From: an uncultured Rhodobacter sp.
GTDB taxonomy: Bacteria > Pseudomonadota > Alphaproteobacteria > Rhodobacterales > Rhodobacteraceae
Direction of reading: 5' to 3'
DNA length: 6,655 bases
Assembly (NCBI GenBank): GCA_937901435.1
Contig: CALGTJ010000782.1
Coordinates: 1 to 6,655, forward strand
The notes under the pieces were generated by a model. It saw only the letters and a list, made by a program, of their open reading frames with translations, made no database searches and was not told where the DNA came from. Made by a program: the position numbers and the translations under genes. Shown here piece by piece: positions 5,830-6,655 of the stretch. Numbering within the stretch: position 1 is the stretch's first letter; each line of letters starts with the position of its first letter.

Positions 5830-6261
5830 ATGCGTTTGCCCTTTGTCTTTGCCGTCTTTTGTGTCTGTGCCCAACCCGCCTTCGCGCAGACCGTGCCCGG
5901 TGCTGTCGAGGCGCTGAACAGCTTTCGCGCCCAATCCAGCCAAGCGGCGCTGCGCGTCTCGACCAAACTGCAGACCATGGCGGACCGCCACGCGCAGGAT
6001 ATGGCGCGGCGGGGATATTTTTCGCACACCGGCAAGGATGGCTCTGACATCGGGGACCGGGCAGACCGTGTGGGCTATGGCTATTGCGCATTGGCCGAGA
6101 ATATCGCCAAAGGCCAGCGTTCGCTGGGCGAGGTGATGCAGGCTTGGGCAGGTTCTGCGGGGCACCGCCGCAATATGCTGAATGGGCAGGTCACAGAGTT
6201 CGGTCTTGCGCGTGGGCCGGGTGAAGTCTGGGTGATGGTGCTGGGCCGGGATGGGTGTTGA
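5830..6261 (+). CDS. Exported CAP (SCP/PR-1) domain protein
   Basis: A 143-residue protein with a signal peptide (hydrophobic residues 3-15, probable cleavage AFA|Q after residue 19) followed by a short bacterial CAP domain of the YkwD type. The conserved features are ADRHAQDMARRGYFSHTGKDGSD (His54, His66), the GYGYCALAENIAKGQ block (Glu90) and QAWAGSAGHRRNML (Trp106, His112), ending in GLARGPGEVWVMVLG. Two cysteines remain after cleavage (86 and 143) and could form a disulfide in the periplasm. Function of bacterial CAP proteins is mostly unknown; the His/Glu cluster suggests a metal-dependent or hydrolytic role. The start has GGAGG (5820-5824) 5 nt upstream. It begins 24 nt after the deaminase tail stop, so the two are probably co-transcribed. 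A second, damaged CAP copy follows. Confidence 0.9.
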   Translation: MRLPFVFAVFCVCAQPAFAQTVPGAVEALNSFRAQSSQAALRVSTKLQTMADRHAQDMARRGYFSHTGKDGSDIGDRADRVGYGYCALAENIAKGQRSLGEVMQAWAGSAGHRRNMLNGQVTEFGLARGPGEVWVMVLGRDGC

Positions 6262-6346
6262 ACGGCTTGCAAAAAAAGACGAGACGCTTGTTTGATCCCG
6301 CATTTATTCTAAACTTGTGCATGTTTGTTCAAAAGGATTTTTTATC

Positions 6347-6655
6347 ATGCGGATGGTGCTATGCGGGCTGATGATGCTGTTTCTGGCGTTTCCGGCGGCT
6401 GCCGATATGAACGCGGATTTGAATGGTCTGATCAATCAGGTGCGGATGAAAATGGGGCGCGAACCGGTGACCCCATCCAGTAAGCTGGCCAAGGCCGCGC
6501 GGGTCCACGCCAAGTATATGTTCAACAATGGCCCCATGGGCAGGATCGGGTCGGACGGATCCAACGTGCAGGATCGGGTCCGTCGCACCGGGTACAGGGC
6601 CTAGAGGTGGTCGCGGAATTTCGGACCAGTTGTTAAGGTGGATCGCATGATGAGA
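6347..6655 (+). pseudogene. Second CAP-domain protein, truncated by TAG at 6602 and apparently decaying
   Basis: An 85-residue reading frame (6347-6604) starts with a signal peptide (MRMVLCGLMMLFLAFPAAA, cleavage after residue 19) and continues into the first half of a CAP domain: NGLINQVRMKMGREPVTPSS, KAARVHAKYM with His54 conserved, then GSDGSNVQDRVRRTGYRA. It stops just where the AENIA block should follow. The FSH histidine seen in the upstream paralogue is replaced (MGRIG). Past the stop, another frame reads EVVAE (6604-6618) and a third reads LLRWIA (about 6630-6647), resembling the missing Glu block and Trp region but too close together. This suggests frameshifts plus a deletion. The start is supported by AAAAGGA (6331-6337), 9 nt before ATG; an upstream ATG at 6317 is unlikely. 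The feature runs to the window edge, so its true end is not seen. Confidence 0.65.

Noticed and set aside
4440..6047. A single 535-codon open frame suggesting a longer or fused amidohydrolase
   Set aside because: Residues after about position 408 are Arg/Gly/Ala-rich and unlike the family, while the proper C-terminal tail is found in another frame up to 5805. The extension also overlaps the real CAP gene. The first codons (TTG at 4440) are less supported than ATG at 4467 with its GGAG.

Overview
The window looks like chromosomal DNA from a Rhodobacterales (Roseobacter-type) alphaproteobacterium. This rests on the high-GC third positions of the genes and on the gene types: a PraR-like XRE regulator beginning with the characteristic DVHVGKRVRHRR, a DUF1127 protein, a Bax-inhibitor-1 protein and an inositol-monophosphatase-type histidinol phosphatase. 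A CtrA-type TTAA-N7-TTAA box also fits. The taxon is inferred from protein character, not from a database search.

Layout, left to right. Positions 1-497 (minus) hold the N-terminal two thirds of a Bax inhibitor-1/YccA membrane protein that runs off the left edge. Its leader carries a perfect 10-bp inverted repeat overlapping a plausible promoter. A small DUF1127 protein (619-837, minus) is divergent from a LysR regulator (962-1813, plus), with two LysR-type T-N11-A dyads between them. The LysR gene overlaps by 6 bp, tail to tail, with a zinc-free quinone oxidoreductase/MDR gene (1808-2791, minus). A 318-bp regulatory gap (2792-3109) follows, with two perfect palindromes and a CtrA box, then the PraR-like regulator (3110-3487, plus). 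After it come a HisN-like phosphatase (3615-4415), an 8-oxoguanine-deaminase-like amidohydrolase broken by a frameshift (4467-5805), an intact exported CAP/SCP-domain protein (5830-6261) and a second CAP paralogue that is truncated and apparently decaying (from 6347 to the window end). Those four all lie on the plus strand.

The genes do not form one evident pathway. They are mostly separate transcription units: divergent lysR/DUF1127, divergent MDR/praR-like, and a short plus-strand run (hisN-like, deaminase, CAP) with small gaps that may be co-transcribed. I see no CRISPR array, rRNA, intact tRNA, transposase, integrase, phage gene or defence system, and nothing that amounts to a new multi-gene system. 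The points most worth a second look are the (CG)n-associated frameshift in the deaminase, the decaying second CAP gene, and the dense set of candidate regulatory sites between 2877 and 3023.
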